Positions 35,947 to 44,807 are shown, counted from the first letter of the stretch. The stretch is 58,574 nucleotides of DNA from an uncultured Bacteroidota bacterium (GCA_946414435.1 CAMKOM010000019.1:1-58574); one strand, 5' to 3'. Numbers and translations: made by a program. Notes: generated by a model not told the origin, from the letters alone.

Positions 35947-36993
35947 TCATTTTGTATCTATCGACAAATATGCGAAAAATTTATCGTTTTCGATGTGTGT
36001 CTTGAAAACTGATTTGCCGTTGTAGAGCAACTCTAGCCGTTTGCGGATGTTTTCGAGCCCGATTGACGAGCCGCCCGAAAGGTCGGGACCGGTTTTCTCA
36101 AAATAGGGGTTTTCGGTAGTGAAAATTACTTTAGTACCGTCGATATCCATTCTGAAAATCAGGTCAGATGTGCCCATAGGCTTAATGCCGTGCTTGAAAG
36201 AGTTCTCAATGAGCGAGATGAACAGCAGCGGGGCTACCATGATGCCGTTGGTGAGTGGTGGAAACGAGTATTCCACTTTCGTGTTGGCAGCGGTGCGCAA
36301 TTTCATCAACTCAATGTACTTTGTCATAAAGTTGATTTCGCCGTCGAGCGGAACAAGTGCCGAGTTGGTCTCGTAGAGTAGATAGCGCATCAGCTTGCTC
36401 AGGTTGTGAATGGTTTCTTTGGCGCGTTCTGGCGAGATGTCAACCAACGAATAGATGTTGTTCAAAGAGTTGAAGAAAAAGTGCGGTTGTATCTGATACT
36501 CAAGATGTTTTAGCTCGGTTTGCAACTGTGCGTTGGCGCTTTCTTGCTGTTTGCGTTCCATTTGCTGCCAGCGCTCGTAGGTTTTGAAGGCGATGGCCAG
36601 CACCAGTGGTAGCACCATTGTCAGCATATCCATCAATATTCCATAGACAAAGAACATCGGGCGGTGCGGAATCTGCCACATAAAGTGGTGGAACAAATAC
36701 GGTTTCAGTGTTTGGTCGAGATAGGCGAGGATGAACAGCAGTGCGGCGTTGCTCACAAAGAACAGCGTCTTCCTCTTGGTCAGAAATACTCGGTCGACCA
36801 ATACTATGTAGTTGACATAGAAGATGACGAAGTAGAAGAATGTTGGAATCCAGGAGTGCTCCAGAATGAAAGTGAACTGGAAGTTGTTGTGTAGCGACAA
36901 TAGTACTGGCAATATCAGTATGAAAATGCATACTGACGCGTGTACAAGCACTTTGTACAGCATTGTGTTGTTCTCTATTTTTTCGTTGTTCAT
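35947..36993 (-). CDS. LytS-type sensor histidine kinase (His_kinase/HATPase)
   Basis: 348 residues. Four hydrophobic helices in residues ~10-140 form the membrane sensor. A coiled linker (ERWQQMERKQQESANAQLQTELKHLEYQ) leads to the His_kinase box IQPHFFFNSLNNIYSLVD with the phosphorylated His, then the ATPase N-box ENSFKHGI and IGLENIRKRLELLY. No separate periplasmic sensor domain. Operon with the LytTR regulator. Confidence 0.92.
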   Translation of the reverse strand: MNNEKIENNTMLYKVLVHASVCIFILILPVLLSLHNNFQFTFILEHSWIPTFFYFVIFYVNYIVLVDRVFLTKRKTLFFVSNAALLFILAYLDQTLKPYLFHHFMWQIPHRPMFFVYGILMDMLTMVLPLVLAIAFKTYERWQQMERKQQESANAQLQTELKHLEYQIQPHFFFNSLNNIYSLVDISPERAKETIHNLSKLMRYLLYETNSALVPLDGEINFMTKYIELMKLRTAANTKVEYSFPPLTNGIMVAPLLFISLIENSFKHGIKPMGTSDLIFRMDIDGTKVIFTTENPYFEKTGPDLSGGSSIGLENIRKRLELLYNGKSVFKTHIENDKFFAYLSIDTK

Positions 36994-37181
36994 AATCTTT
37001 GCTTTACACCGCCAAAACGTTTCCGCTATAGCGAATTACACCATAAATATAAGGACAAATATCCCAATGATTATTCTCTTTTAAAACAAATCATCGAAGA
37101 ATTTTGGTTTTCGGACATCGAATAAGAGTTTTTTGGGGATGAAATTATTGCGATGCCGTGGGATTTTGATAGTGTTCCCAA

Positions 37182-37322
37182 TCACTTGTTTTTTTCGCAA
37201 GGGCAGGGTGCGTACCCCTTGTGACGTTTCTTCTGCGTGGCGCACGAGCCTGCCATTAGGCACGCTATTAGTAGCAGACAGGTGATGATGGTGGCCGATG
37301 GTCGGAAGCGTTTAACTCTCAT
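37182..37322 (-). CDS. Tiny CPC-motif lipoprotein coupled to nth
   Basis: A 46-codon ORF. The ATG overlaps the nth stop codon (ATGA at 37319-37322), implying translational coupling. The N-terminus is basic, then a hydrophobic stretch (TIITCLLLIACLMAGSC) ending in lipobox MAGSC, then a short basic mature peptide (ATQKKRHKGYAPCPCEKNK) with a C-P-C pair. It would be a ~20-residue lipidated periplasmic or outer-membrane peptide. The Cys pair could bind metal or form a disulfide; function unknown. Confidence 0.7.
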   Translation of the reverse strand: MRVKRFRPSATIITCLLLIACLMAGSCATQKKRHKGYAPCPCEKNK

Positions 37323-37963
37323 TTTGTTCCGTTGTTTTCAAAATAAACGCAAAAGTGTGCCAGACCGCACTCGGCGCATTTTGGCTTGCGGGCAGTGCAC
37401 ACATATCGTCCGTGCAAAATTAGCCAATGATGTGCAATCGGCAATAGTTCGGGGGCAATGTTTTCGACTAATTGCCGTTCTGTGTCGATAGGCCGTCGAG
37501 CGTTGACAGTCAGGCCGATGCGAGCCGACACACGGAACACGTGCGTATCCACTGCCAGCGCAGGCTTGTTGAACACCACCGACAAAATCACATTGGCTGT
37601 TTTGCGGCCAACGCCGGGCAACTGTTGTAGCTGTTCAAGATTGTCGGGGACGGTGCTGTCGAAGCGGTAGGTGAGCATTTGTGCCATACCGTGCAGATGC
37701 GCCGCCTTGTTGTTCGGAAACGAGCAGCTTTTTATCAACTCAAAAATCTCTTCCACCGAGCCATTGGCCATTGTTCGGGCGTCAGGAAATCGCTTGAAAA
37801 GGGCTGGAGTGACTTGATTCACGCGCTTGTCGGTGCACTGTGCCGACAGAATCACCGCCACCAGCAACTCAAAGGCGTTCGAGTAGTGCAGTTCGGTCTC
37901 GGCCTTCGGCATATTCTGCTTGAACCAGTCAATTGTTCGTGTGTATCGTTCGGAGAGTTTCAA
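37319..37963 (-). CDS. nth: Endonuclease III (DNA glycosylase/AP lyase)
   Basis: A 214-residue base-excision repair enzyme for oxidised pyrimidines. Helix-hairpin-helix LPGVGRKTANVIL with the catalytic Lys, catalytic Asp in LAVDTHVFRV, and a C-terminal [4Fe-4S] motif C-x6-C-x2-C-x5-C (VCTARKPKCAECGLAHFC). Length is typical (~211). Lies 40 nt after truA; a tiny lipoprotein gene overlaps its end. Confidence 0.96.
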   Translation of the reverse strand: MKLSERYTRTIDWFKQNMPKAETELHYSNAFELLVAVILSAQCTDKRVNQVTPALFKRFPDARTMANGSVEEIFELIKSCSFPNNKAAHLHGMAQMLTYRFDSTVPDNLEQLQQLPGVGRKTANVILSVVFNKPALAVDTHVFRVSARIGLTVNARRPIDTERQLVENIAPELLPIAHHWLILHGRYVCTARKPKCAECGLAHFCVYFENNGTK

Positions 37964-38003
37964 GTTAAAAATGATTTAACTATGGCAATATCTTAATTTC
38001 TGA

Positions 38004-38789
38004 CTATTTGAGCCGTAACAACTGCGGCACCAATTGCGGTCCGTGTACGGTGTGCTCGCCTTTGTAATAGATGTGCTCGAGATAGAGCCCGGCGGCCGGT
38101 GCGGTGAGTTTCGCGGGAAGCGACGAGTAGCTGTCGAACATCGTGTCGATATCGACCAACGTTATATTGCCGCGGCCGATTTCAACCAGAATGCCCACCA
38201 TCCGGCGCACCATCTTCCATAGGAAATGTGATCCGGTTATGTGGATGGCAATCAGATCTTGAGTTTCGTAAATCTCTATGCTGTTGATATATACGATTGT
38301 GTTTGGTGTCTCGGCGTCTTTGTCGGTGAATGATGCAAAATCGCGTTTCCCGGTCATTTCTTTGGCTGCTTTTTTCATCTGCTCAACATCGAGTTCATCG
38401 CGAACCCACCACACGTTGCTCTTGCCGAAAGCCGTGCGGCGTTTGGAAATCAAGTAGATATAACTGCGCTCAACGGCATCGTAACGAGCGTGGAACTTCG
38501 GATTCGCTTGTTCAACGGATAGCACGTTAATGTCGTATGGCAAATTGTCGTTCAGGCTCAACATCAAACGCTCGGTAGATATTTTGCTATCCACTTCAAG
38601 ATGAGCTACTTGCCCAAATGCGTGCACACCGGCATCGGTACGGCCTGCGCCGAAAAACTCGAACCGTGTCTCGCCAAAAATCTTTTTGCAGGCGTCGAAA
38701 AAAGCGCCTTGAATGGTGCGCTCGCCCTTCTGCACCTGCCAACCGGCGTAGCGGCTTCCATCGTATTCAATAGTCAGTTTGAATCGCAT
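38004..38789 (-). CDS. truA: tRNA pseudouridine(38-40) synthase
   Basis: 261 residues. Catalytic Asp52 in GAGRTDAGVHAFGQVAHLEV; other family motifs are YDGSRYAGWQ (residues 9-18), FHARYDAVERSYIY and HFLWKMVRRMVGILVEIGRG. It modifies positions 38-40 of tRNA anticodon arms. First gene of a minus-strand operon with nth and the tiny lipoprotein; promoter TAACTTTG upstream. Confidence 0.96.
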   Translation of the reverse strand: MRFKLTIEYDGSRYAGWQVQKGERTIQGAFFDACKKIFGETRFEFFGAGRTDAGVHAFGQVAHLEVDSKISTERLMLSLNDNLPYDINVLSVEQANPKFHARYDAVERSYIYLISKRRTAFGKSNVWWVRDELDVEQMKKAAKEMTGKRDFASFTDKDAETPNTIVYINSIEIYETQDLIAIHITGSHFLWKMVRRMVGILVEIGRGNITLVDIDTMFDSYSSLPAKLTAPAAGLYLEHIYYKGEHTVHGPQLVPQLLRLK

Positions 38790-38858
38790 AACTTATTATA
38801 TATGAATTAGGATTTAGAAGTTAGGATGTCCGAAAGCTTCTTGCAATCCATTTTTTTG

Positions 38859-38866
38859 CAAAGTTA
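38859..38866 (-). promoter_or_regulatory. -7 promoter element of truA-nth
   Basis: Minus strand TAACTTTG (TAnnTTTG), 70 nt before the truA ATG. Confidence 0.5.
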
Positions 38867-38937
38867 AGCAGAATTTGCGGTCTTTCCGCCAAAATCAACC
38901 TGTCGTCCGTCGTCCGTTGTCTATCGTCCAAAATTAT

Positions 38938-38945
38938 TACCTTCG
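38938..38945 (+). promoter_or_regulatory. Probable -7 element of the FAD oxidoreductase gene
   Basis: TACCTTCG, one mismatch from TAnnTTTG, 19 nt before the ATG at 38964. Confidence 0.4.
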
Positions 38946-38963
38946 CGCATATTTTCAAAGCAG

Positions 38964-40451
38964 ATGAAATACGATGTTGCGATAATCGGAAGCGGACTTG
39001 GCGGATTGCAGTGCGCCTATATTCTGGCTCGTAAGGGGTTGAATGTGTGTGTGTTGGAAAAGAACGCGGTGGTTGGCGGATGCCTGCAGACTTTCCGCCG
39101 CGGACAGTCGGAATTCGACACGGGCTTCCACTATGTTGGCGGGCTCGACGATGGTCAGCCGCTGAATGCTATCTTCCGCTATTTCAACCTGATGGGCCTG
39201 CCGTGGCACCGCCTTGACAACGACGCTTTCGACGAAGTGCGCATTGGCGGCCAATCGTATTTCTTTGCCAATGGCTATCAGCATTTTGCCGACACCCTGG
39301 CCGCGCAGTTTCCGCACCAGCGCGATAATTTGAACCGCTATGTGGCTATGCTCAAGCGCGTTGGCGACGGCCTGAAGGACAGTTTCCGTCCGCGCACCGA
39401 CACCGACGTTTTCAGCACTTCGCTCTTCACGCGGTCGGCCTACGAGTTCCTGTGCGAGACCATTACCGACCCGCTGCTGCGCAACGTTGTGTCGGGCACG
39501 TCGCTCAAGATGGAACTTTCGAAGCAGACGCTGCCGCTCTACGTTTTCGCACAAATCAACAGTTCGTTCATTCAGAGCGCCTGGCGGCTCAATGGCGGCG
39601 GCCAACTTATTGCTGATGAACTTGTTAACGGCATTCGGCGGTTGGGCGGAACGGTGCTCACCAATGCCGAAGTTGCCGAACTTGTTGAGTGCGACGGGCG
39701 GCTGTCGTATGCGGCTTTGGCCAATGGCGAACACATTGAAGCAGAATGGTTTATCTCTGACGCTCACCCTGCCGCCACGCTCGATTTGATAAAAGAGAGC
39801 ACGCAGGTACGCAAAATCTACCGCCGCCGCATTGGCAGTCTGCAAAACACCTTCGGAATGTTCACCGTGAACGTTGCACTGAAGAACGGTGCGGTGCCGT
39901 ATCTCAATCGTAATCAGTATGTTTACCGCACGTCCGATGTCTGGAATCTGTCCGATTATCAGCCCGAGCAGCCGATTGGCGGCATACTGCTCTCGTACCG
40001 CGCGGCAGCCGATGGCAAGTCGGCGGCAAACGTCGACATTCTCACGCCGATGTACTGGCCCGAAGTTGAGCGCTGGGCCGACACGCAGGTTGGCCGTCGT
40101 GGTGCTGACTATCAGCGGTTTAAAGAGCAAAAAGCGCAAGAGTGCATTGCGTTGGCCGAAGAAGTGATTCCTGGTTTCGGCGCAGCCGTTGACAGGCAGT
40201 TCAGCAGCACGCCGCTCACCTATATGAACTACACCGCCACGGCCCAGGGCGCGGCCTACGGAATCCGCAAGGACTACAACAACCCGATGCTCACGCTGCT
40301 CACGCCCCGCACGCCCGTGCCAAATTTGCTGCTTACGGGGCAAAACTTAAATTTGCACGGAATTTTGGGTGTTTCAATGTCGTCGTTCTTCACCTGCGCC
40401 GAGATTTTGGGAATGGAGGCGGCAACGGAAGGCCTGAATTTTGATAACTAA
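38964..40451 (+). CDS. NAD(P)/FAD-dependent oxidoreductase (phytoene desaturase/retinol saturase-like)
   Basis: 495 residues. N-terminal dinucleotide fold VAIIGSGLGGLQCAYILARKG with Glu at the end of beta-2 (VLEKN); the Rx-type second motif VVGGCLQTFRRG.. and GFHYVGGLDD; C-terminal FAD motif LLLTGQNLNLHGILGVSMSS. It belongs to the family that desaturates, saturates or isomerises polyenes (CrtI, CrtISO, retinol saturase). Followed by FabG and, after one intruding gene, a LolA-like protein, a combination seen in aryl-polyene-type pigment clusters. Confidence 0.88.
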   Translation: MKYDVAIIGSGLGGLQCAYILARKGLNVCVLEKNAVVGGCLQTFRRGQSEFDTGFHYVGGLDDGQPLNAIFRYFNLMGLPWHRLDNDAFDEVRIGGQSYFFANGYQHFADTLAAQFPHQRDNLNRYVAMLKRVGDGLKDSFRPRTDTDVFSTSLFTRSAYEFLCETITDPLLRNVVSGTSLKMELSKQTLPLYVFAQINSSFIQSAWRLNGGGQLIADELVNGIRRLGGTVLTNAEVAELVECDGRLSYAALANGEHIEAEWFISDAHPAATLDLIKESTQVRKIYRRRIGSLQNTFGMFTVNVALKNGAVPYLNRNQYVYRTSDVWNLSDYQPEQPIGGILLSYRAAADGKSAANVDILTPMYWPEVERWADTQVGRRGADYQRFKEQKAQECIALAEEVIPGFGAAVDRQFSSTPLTYMNYTATAQGAAYGIRKDYNNPMLTLLTPRTPVPNLLLTGQNLNLHGILGVSMSSFFTCAEILGMEAATEGLNFDN

Positions 40452-40506
40452 AAAGAAAGAAATCGAAAACTTAAAACTTAAAACTCAATAACTTATAACA
40501 TAAAAA

Positions 40507-41235
40507 ATGAAGTACGCATTAGTAACAGGCGGAAGCCGTGGAATTGGCCGCGCAGTGTGCGTCAAACTGGCGCAGATGGGCTATCAGGTGATTGTAAACT
40601 ACGTGTCGAACGACGCCGAGGCGCAGAACACGCTGAATTTGATTGAGGAGGCAGGCAGCAACGGCGAACTGCTGAAATTCGATGTCTCGAACCAAGAGGA
40701 AGCCGCCGCCAAACTGGCCGAATGGCAGAAGGCGCACGAGGGCGAATATATTGAGGTTCTGGTAAATAACGCTGGAATCCGCAAAGACAACCTGCTCTTT
40801 TGGATGGAGCCGCAAGACTGGTACAAAGTGCTGGGCATTGCGCTCAACTCGTTCTACAACGTCACTCGGCCGCTCATTCAGCCGATGCTGCGCAAGAAAT
40901 ACGGTCGAATCATTAATATGGCGTCGCTCTCGGGCCTGAAGGGACTACCTGGCCAAACCAACTATTCGGCAGCCAAAGGCGGTGTGATTGCCGCCACCAA
41001 AGCACTTGCGCAAGAGGTTGGCCGCAAGGGAGTTACGGTGAACGCCATTGCCCCTGGATTCATTAAAACCGATATGGTTGAAGGCCTTGACGAGGCCACG
41101 CTGAAGGCGCAGATTCCCGTCGGGCGGTTCGGTTTGCCCGAAGAAGTTGCCGACCTTGTCGGATTCCTTGCGTCACCCAACGCAGCCTACATTACAGGCG
41201 AGGTAATCTCGATAAATGGAGGACTTTATAGTTAG
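40507..41235 (+). CDS. fabG: 3-oxoacyl-ACP reductase (FabG-type SDR)
   Basis: A 242-residue short-chain dehydrogenase. Cofactor motif TGGSRGIG, NNAG (VNNAGIRKDN), catalytic Ser in MASLSGLKG, and Tyr/Lys in YSAAKGG; PGFIKTDM after it. It reduces 3-oxoacyl-ACP with NADPH. Its placement beside a polyene-type oxidoreductase rather than a fatty-acid cluster suggests a specialised polyene or lipid pathway copy (inference). Confidence 0.9.
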   Translation: MKYALVTGGSRGIGRAVCVKLAQMGYQVIVNYVSNDAEAQNTLNLIEEAGSNGELLKFDVSNQEEAAAKLAEWQKAHEGEYIEVLVNNAGIRKDNLLFWMEPQDWYKVLGIALNSFYNVTRPLIQPMLRKKYGRIINMASLSGLKGLPGQTNYSAAKGGVIAATKALAQEVGRKGVTVNAIAPGFIKTDMVEGLDEATLKAQIPVGRFGLPEEVADLVGFLASPNAAYITGEVISINGGLYS

Positions 41236-41325
41236 GATTTAATAATTAGGAGTTAGGAATTTTGAATTCAGTCCCGATAACTATCGGGATTGGAATAAAT
41301 TGTTAACAATTAAATATTTGCAGAT

Positions 41326-42261
41326 ATGAGAAAATTGTTTTGGGCAACGATTGGCGTTGCATTGATTTCGATGGTGTTTGCAAATTGCAAAAAAGAAGAT
41401 CCCACCTATTCGGTTCAGGTTACAGCCACCGAAGGCGGAACCGTTGAAGGACAAAACGGCGAGTACAAAGAAGGTGAAAAGGTTGTATTTAAAGCAATTC
41501 CTGTCGATGGCTATTACTTTAGCCAATGGAGCGATGGAAAAACAGACAACCCATATACAGTAAGTGTTGGCACAAGCGATATTTCCCTTAAAGCCGAATT
41601 CAGATTGGATGCTTTAATTGGTGATTTGGGACTTTCAAGCGGCACTATATGGGCAACTCGCAATGTTGGCGCAGCAAATCCTTGGGACTATGGTGATTAT
41701 TATGCTTGGGGTGAAACTCAGACAAAATCTGATTATAGTTGGAAAACTTATAAATATTGCGATGGCTCGGATACAACGCTTACTAAATATAACAATGCCG
41801 CGATATGGGGCGCGATTGACAACAAAAACACACTCGAACTTGCCGACGATGTTGCCACCGCTGTATTAGGCTCAGATTATTCAATGCCAACCAAGGCCGA
41901 TTGGCAAGAATTGGGCAATGAATGTTATTGGTTTTGGACGTTTGACTATGGTGGTCAAGGTATTTCTGGTTATATTGTATATAAATCAAAAGCGGACGCC
42001 GATAAAGGTACAATAGTATATGATGGCAAAAAAACGTCGGCGTCTTACTCTCTATCTGATGACCATATTTTCCTTCCAGCGGCAGACAGTTACATGGGTG
42101 CCGATGTTGATGCTGGTATATTTGGCAGTTATTGGTCGGCTTCGCTCGACACTCTTCTCACGTACGATGCTTGGGGATTGAGTTTTGGCCCGAACTATGT
42201 CATTACAGACGATTACAACCGCTGCTTGGGGTTCTCTGTTCGCCCCGTCAAGCGGCCATAA
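41326..42261 (+). CDS. Lipoprotein with InlB-like repeat and FISUMP-like domain
   Basis: 311 residues. Lipobox VFANC after MRKLFWATIGVALISM. Residues ~28-92 are a divergent InlB B-repeat (VTATEGGTVEGQNGEYKEGEKVVFKAIPVDGYYFSQWSDG). The rest (GTIWATRNVGAANPWDYGDYYAWGET ... YSMPTKADWQELGNEC ... GSYWSASL ... GFSVRPVK) matches the Fibrobacter-type major paralogous domain common in surface lipoproteins of Bacteroidota. It seems to interrupt a fabG-lolA gene order, and is flanked by small intergenic repeats. Confidence 0.85.
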   Translation: MRKLFWATIGVALISMVFANCKKEDPTYSVQVTATEGGTVEGQNGEYKEGEKVVFKAIPVDGYYFSQWSDGKTDNPYTVSVGTSDISLKAEFRLDALIGDLGLSSGTIWATRNVGAANPWDYGDYYAWGETQTKSDYSWKTYKYCDGSDTTLTKYNNAAIWGAIDNKNTLELADDVATAVLGSDYSMPTKADWQELGNECYWFWTFDYGGQGISGYIVYKSKADADKGTIVYDGKKTSASYSLSDDHIFLPAADSYMGADVDAGIFGSYWSASLDTLLTYDAWGLSFGPNYVITDDYNRCLGFSVRPVKRP

Positions 42262-42314
42262 ATCCTTGTGACTTAAAATTTTAAACTTCAAAAACTTATA
42301 ACTTGCAACATTCT

Positions 42315-42938
42315 ATGAAGCATTTCCTTACAACAATAATCCTTCTCGCCGCCTTCGGCTTTGCCAATGCGCAGAAGGATGCCGCCATTGATAAGATTCT
42401 GAAAGCCAACGAGAAATATCAGACCGTCAGTTGTGATTTCACGCAATTGAAGACAATGGCAATGGTTGACCAGAAGATTGAGTCGGCAGGAACGCTATAC
42501 TTCAACCGCGCCGACAAACTCAAAATGGACTACACGAATCCGAAGGGTAACTTGCTGCTAATCAGCGGTGAGTCGCTGCTGATGATTCAGAACGGCCGCA
42601 AAAACGACTTCAACACCAAGCAGAACGCGCAGATGCGCAACCTGAAAAACACTCTGCTGTTGAGCATTGCTGGCGATGTTGCCGCAGTGGCTGCCGAGAA
42701 CGGTGCCGAAATTGAGTTCACCGAAACGGCTGATTATTACACATTTGTGCTCACCCGCACCGACAAGCACGTGAAAAGCCGAATGTCGAAACTCGAGCTG
42801 AGTTACAGCAAAACCGACTGCTCGCTCTGCGTGATGAAGATGGAAGAGCCCAACGGCAACAACACGGTTTACAACACGCCTGTCAAGACGTTCAACCCCG
42901 AAATTCCCGCAGGAACGTTCGATAAGCCGAAGAAATAG
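42315..42938 (+). CDS. LolA-like outer-membrane lipoprotein carrier
   Basis: 207 residues; the ATG at 42315 starts the signal peptide MKHFLTTIILLAAFGFANAQ. The mature domain (YQTVSCDFTQLKTMAMVDQKIESAGTLYFNRADKLKMDYTNPKGNLLLISGESL) has the LolA/LppM-type half-barrel pattern. Such proteins ferry lipidated cargo across the periplasm. LolA-like genes also occur in aryl-polyene clusters, which fits the nearby FabG and polyene oxidoreductase. Confidence 0.82.
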   Translation: MKHFLTTIILLAAFGFANAQKDAAIDKILKANEKYQTVSCDFTQLKTMAMVDQKIESAGTLYFNRADKLKMDYTNPKGNLLLISGESLLMIQNGRKNDFNTKQNAQMRNLKNTLLLSIAGDVAAVAAENGAEIEFTETADYYTFVLTRTDKHVKSRMSKLELSYSKTDCSLCVMKMEEPNGNNTVYNTPVKTFNPEIPAGTFDKPKK

Positions 42939-42952
42939 GAGAAAATGATTTT

Positions 42953-44722
42953 ATGGCAAAATATTCGGTAATAGAGTTATCTATAAAGCGAGGTGAACTG
43001 CTTGATTATGATTGTTTGAGCAACAATGAGAAAAAGGCATTGGAGCTGAATAATGCCATCTATATATACAGGGGTACACGATCAAAGAAGGTTTATATCG
43101 GTCAGACTATACATTTCATCGAAAGACATAAGCAACATTATAACGGAACGGAAGAGAAGTTTAATACGGCGGATTTCGATAAAGTTCTTGTTGTTTTTTC
43201 TGTTCATTTCAATCGTTCTGCTCTTGATGATGTTGAGAGTCAGTTGATCACATATTTTACTGCCGACAATTCTAAAAGAGCGGGTGCGGTGTCTTTTGAC
43301 AATGATGATGTCATTAATAGAACGGGAGGAAACAGTGTCAACGAGTATGTGGGAAGAGAAAATGTTGCTACTGATGTAATTCTGCCTGTGTGGGAGAAAG
43401 AATTGTATCCAAGAGAATGGGTTAGTACTCCTACGCTTGATGAGCTTAGAACTCAAGCCCTGGTTAAATATAGTCCAATCAAGCAGTTGACAGCAGAACA
43501 AGGACGGCTGATCTCCGAGATTATCAATAACCCAAATAAGAATTATGTCATAAATGGCGATGCCGGAACAGGAAAGACCGTTTTGCTTACGCATCTTGTG
43601 GCCAGTATTCTTAAAGACCGACCACGAGCAAAAGTGGGTGTTGTTGTTCAGCCCAATTGGGAAAAGACCGGAGCGAATATTTTCAAGATATTCGGTATGA
43701 ATAGCAGCCATCTTTATGTAAAAACAGCCACAAAGATTATTGAGGAAGGTTGCAAATATGATGTTATCATTGTTGATGAGTCACATAAGCTTTCACGCAG
43801 GTATGGTAAGCAGCATCCTTCTTTTGGCGAGGTTTATAAGATACCCGGATTCAAAAAATGTAATTCCCATCTTGAGATACTTCAGAAGATGGGGAAGCAG
43901 GTAATACTCATGTACGATGTGCTCCAGGCAATCAGACCGGCAAATGTTACCAGAGATATGTTTCAGCAATTAACAGCCGGCTATGAAAAAAGATTTTTGA
44001 AAACTCAGTTCAGAATACAAGCACCCAAGGGAAAGTCATATACTTCGGATGATTACGTGAACGGAATCAAGTATCTGCTTTACAAGGATACGGGGCTTCT
44101 TAGTTCGAAACTGACAAATTATAATCCGAATTTCAATCGCGAAGTATTTAGCGACAAATCTGCTGATGCATATTTCGGCTATGTAACGGGGAAGCCTATG
44201 AAGAAACTGTTTGATTGGGTGGAAGAAGACAGAAACTTTAATCCAGAGCATATCAACAGGGTTCTTTCTGGTATGTTTTGTTGTGACACTGTCGATAAGT
44301 GGGCTATTTATCATGGAAATGATCCATCGATAACTCATTTTCACGAAGGTGAATTTCATAGAAGATGGAATTCTACTCAGGAAAATTGGATTAACAGTAA
44401 AGACGATGATGCTGAAGATCAGATAGGCTCTGTTTTTGCCGTTCAAGGAATCGATTTAAATAGAGTTGGTGTTATGATTGGCCCCGATATTACGGTGAAT
44501 GATGAAGGAAAACTTGAGGCGGACCCAGACTGCCATAACAATACAAACAACAAGTTTTCGGTAGAAGAAATGGACGATCCGAACAATCGATATGAATTTA
44601 CCCTCTTTATACTGAATCAGTATTATGTTCTGCTCACTCGAGGAATCGACGGCATTCGTGTGGGATTCTGGGAAAACAATGCCTTTAGAAAATATATGGA
44701 GAAAACGCTTGAGATAGAATGA
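42953..44722 (+). CDS. GIY-YIG nuclease fused to DUF2075 helicase-like ATPase
   Basis: 589 residues. Residues ~33-100 form a GIY-YIG nuclease: AIYIY, VYIGQT (47-52), catalytic-type Arg58 (FIERH) and Glu95 (DVESQL). Residues ~180-585 are a DUF2075 P-loop ATPase: Walker A GDAGTGKT (near 202), Walker B VIIVDESHK (near 272), then motifs FAVQGIDLNRVGVMIGPD and YYVLLTRGIDGIRVG typical of superfamily-1-like helicases. Codon and base use is clearly more A/T-rich than the genes before and after. Similar fusions are often found in mobile or defence islands; a nucleic-acid-restricting role is plausible but unproven. Confidence 0.85.
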   Translation: MAKYSVIELSIKRGELLDYDCLSNNEKKALELNNAIYIYRGTRSKKVYIGQTIHFIERHKQHYNGTEEKFNTADFDKVLVVFSVHFNRSALDDVESQLITYFTADNSKRAGAVSFDNDDVINRTGGNSVNEYVGRENVATDVILPVWEKELYPREWVSTPTLDELRTQALVKYSPIKQLTAEQGRLISEIINNPNKNYVINGDAGTGKTVLLTHLVASILKDRPRAKVGVVVQPNWEKTGANIFKIFGMNSSHLYVKTATKIIEEGCKYDVIIVDESHKLSRRYGKQHPSFGEVYKIPGFKKCNSHLEILQKMGKQVILMYDVLQAIRPANVTRDMFQQLTAGYEKRFLKTQFRIQAPKGKSYTSDDYVNGIKYLLYKDTGLLSSKLTNYNPNFNREVFSDKSADAYFGYVTGKPMKKLFDWVEEDRNFNPEHINRVLSGMFCCDTVDKWAIYHGNDPSITHFHEGEFHRRWNSTQENWINSKDDDAEDQIGSVFAVQGIDLNRVGVMIGPDITVNDEGKLEADPDCHNNTNNKFSVEEMDDPNNRYEFTLFILNQYYVLLTRGIDGIRVGFWENNAFRKYMEKTLEIE

Positions 44723-44735
44723 TGACAGATTATAA

Positions 44736-44768
44736 CAGAAACGGCAACCACTCGGTTGCCGTTTTTCA
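44736..44768 (+). terminator. Terminator after the GIY-YIG/DUF2075 gene
   Basis: ACGGCAACC / GGTTGCCGT hairpin with a 4-nt loop, followed by TTTTTC on the plus strand. Confidence 0.82.
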
Positions 44769-44807
44769 TTTATAGCTATAAAACTAAACTTCTAACCCTC
44801 TAAACTT

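Noticed and set aside
37081-37263. 60-codon minus-strand frame (MPNGRLVRHAEE...)
   Set aside because: Out of frame with the better-supported tiny lipoprotein at 37182-37322, which has a lipobox and an ATGA overlap with nth.
38955-40343. 462-codon open frame on the minus strand, antisense to the FAD oxidoreductase
   Set aside because: The plus-strand frame has clear FAD-binding and family motifs; the antisense translation is Arg/Glu/Ala-rich with no domain, a shadow of GC-rich codons.
41326-42261. Insertion sequence between fabG and the LolA-like gene
   Set aside because: No transposase, terminal inverted repeats or target duplication; the gene encodes an ordinary surface lipoprotein.
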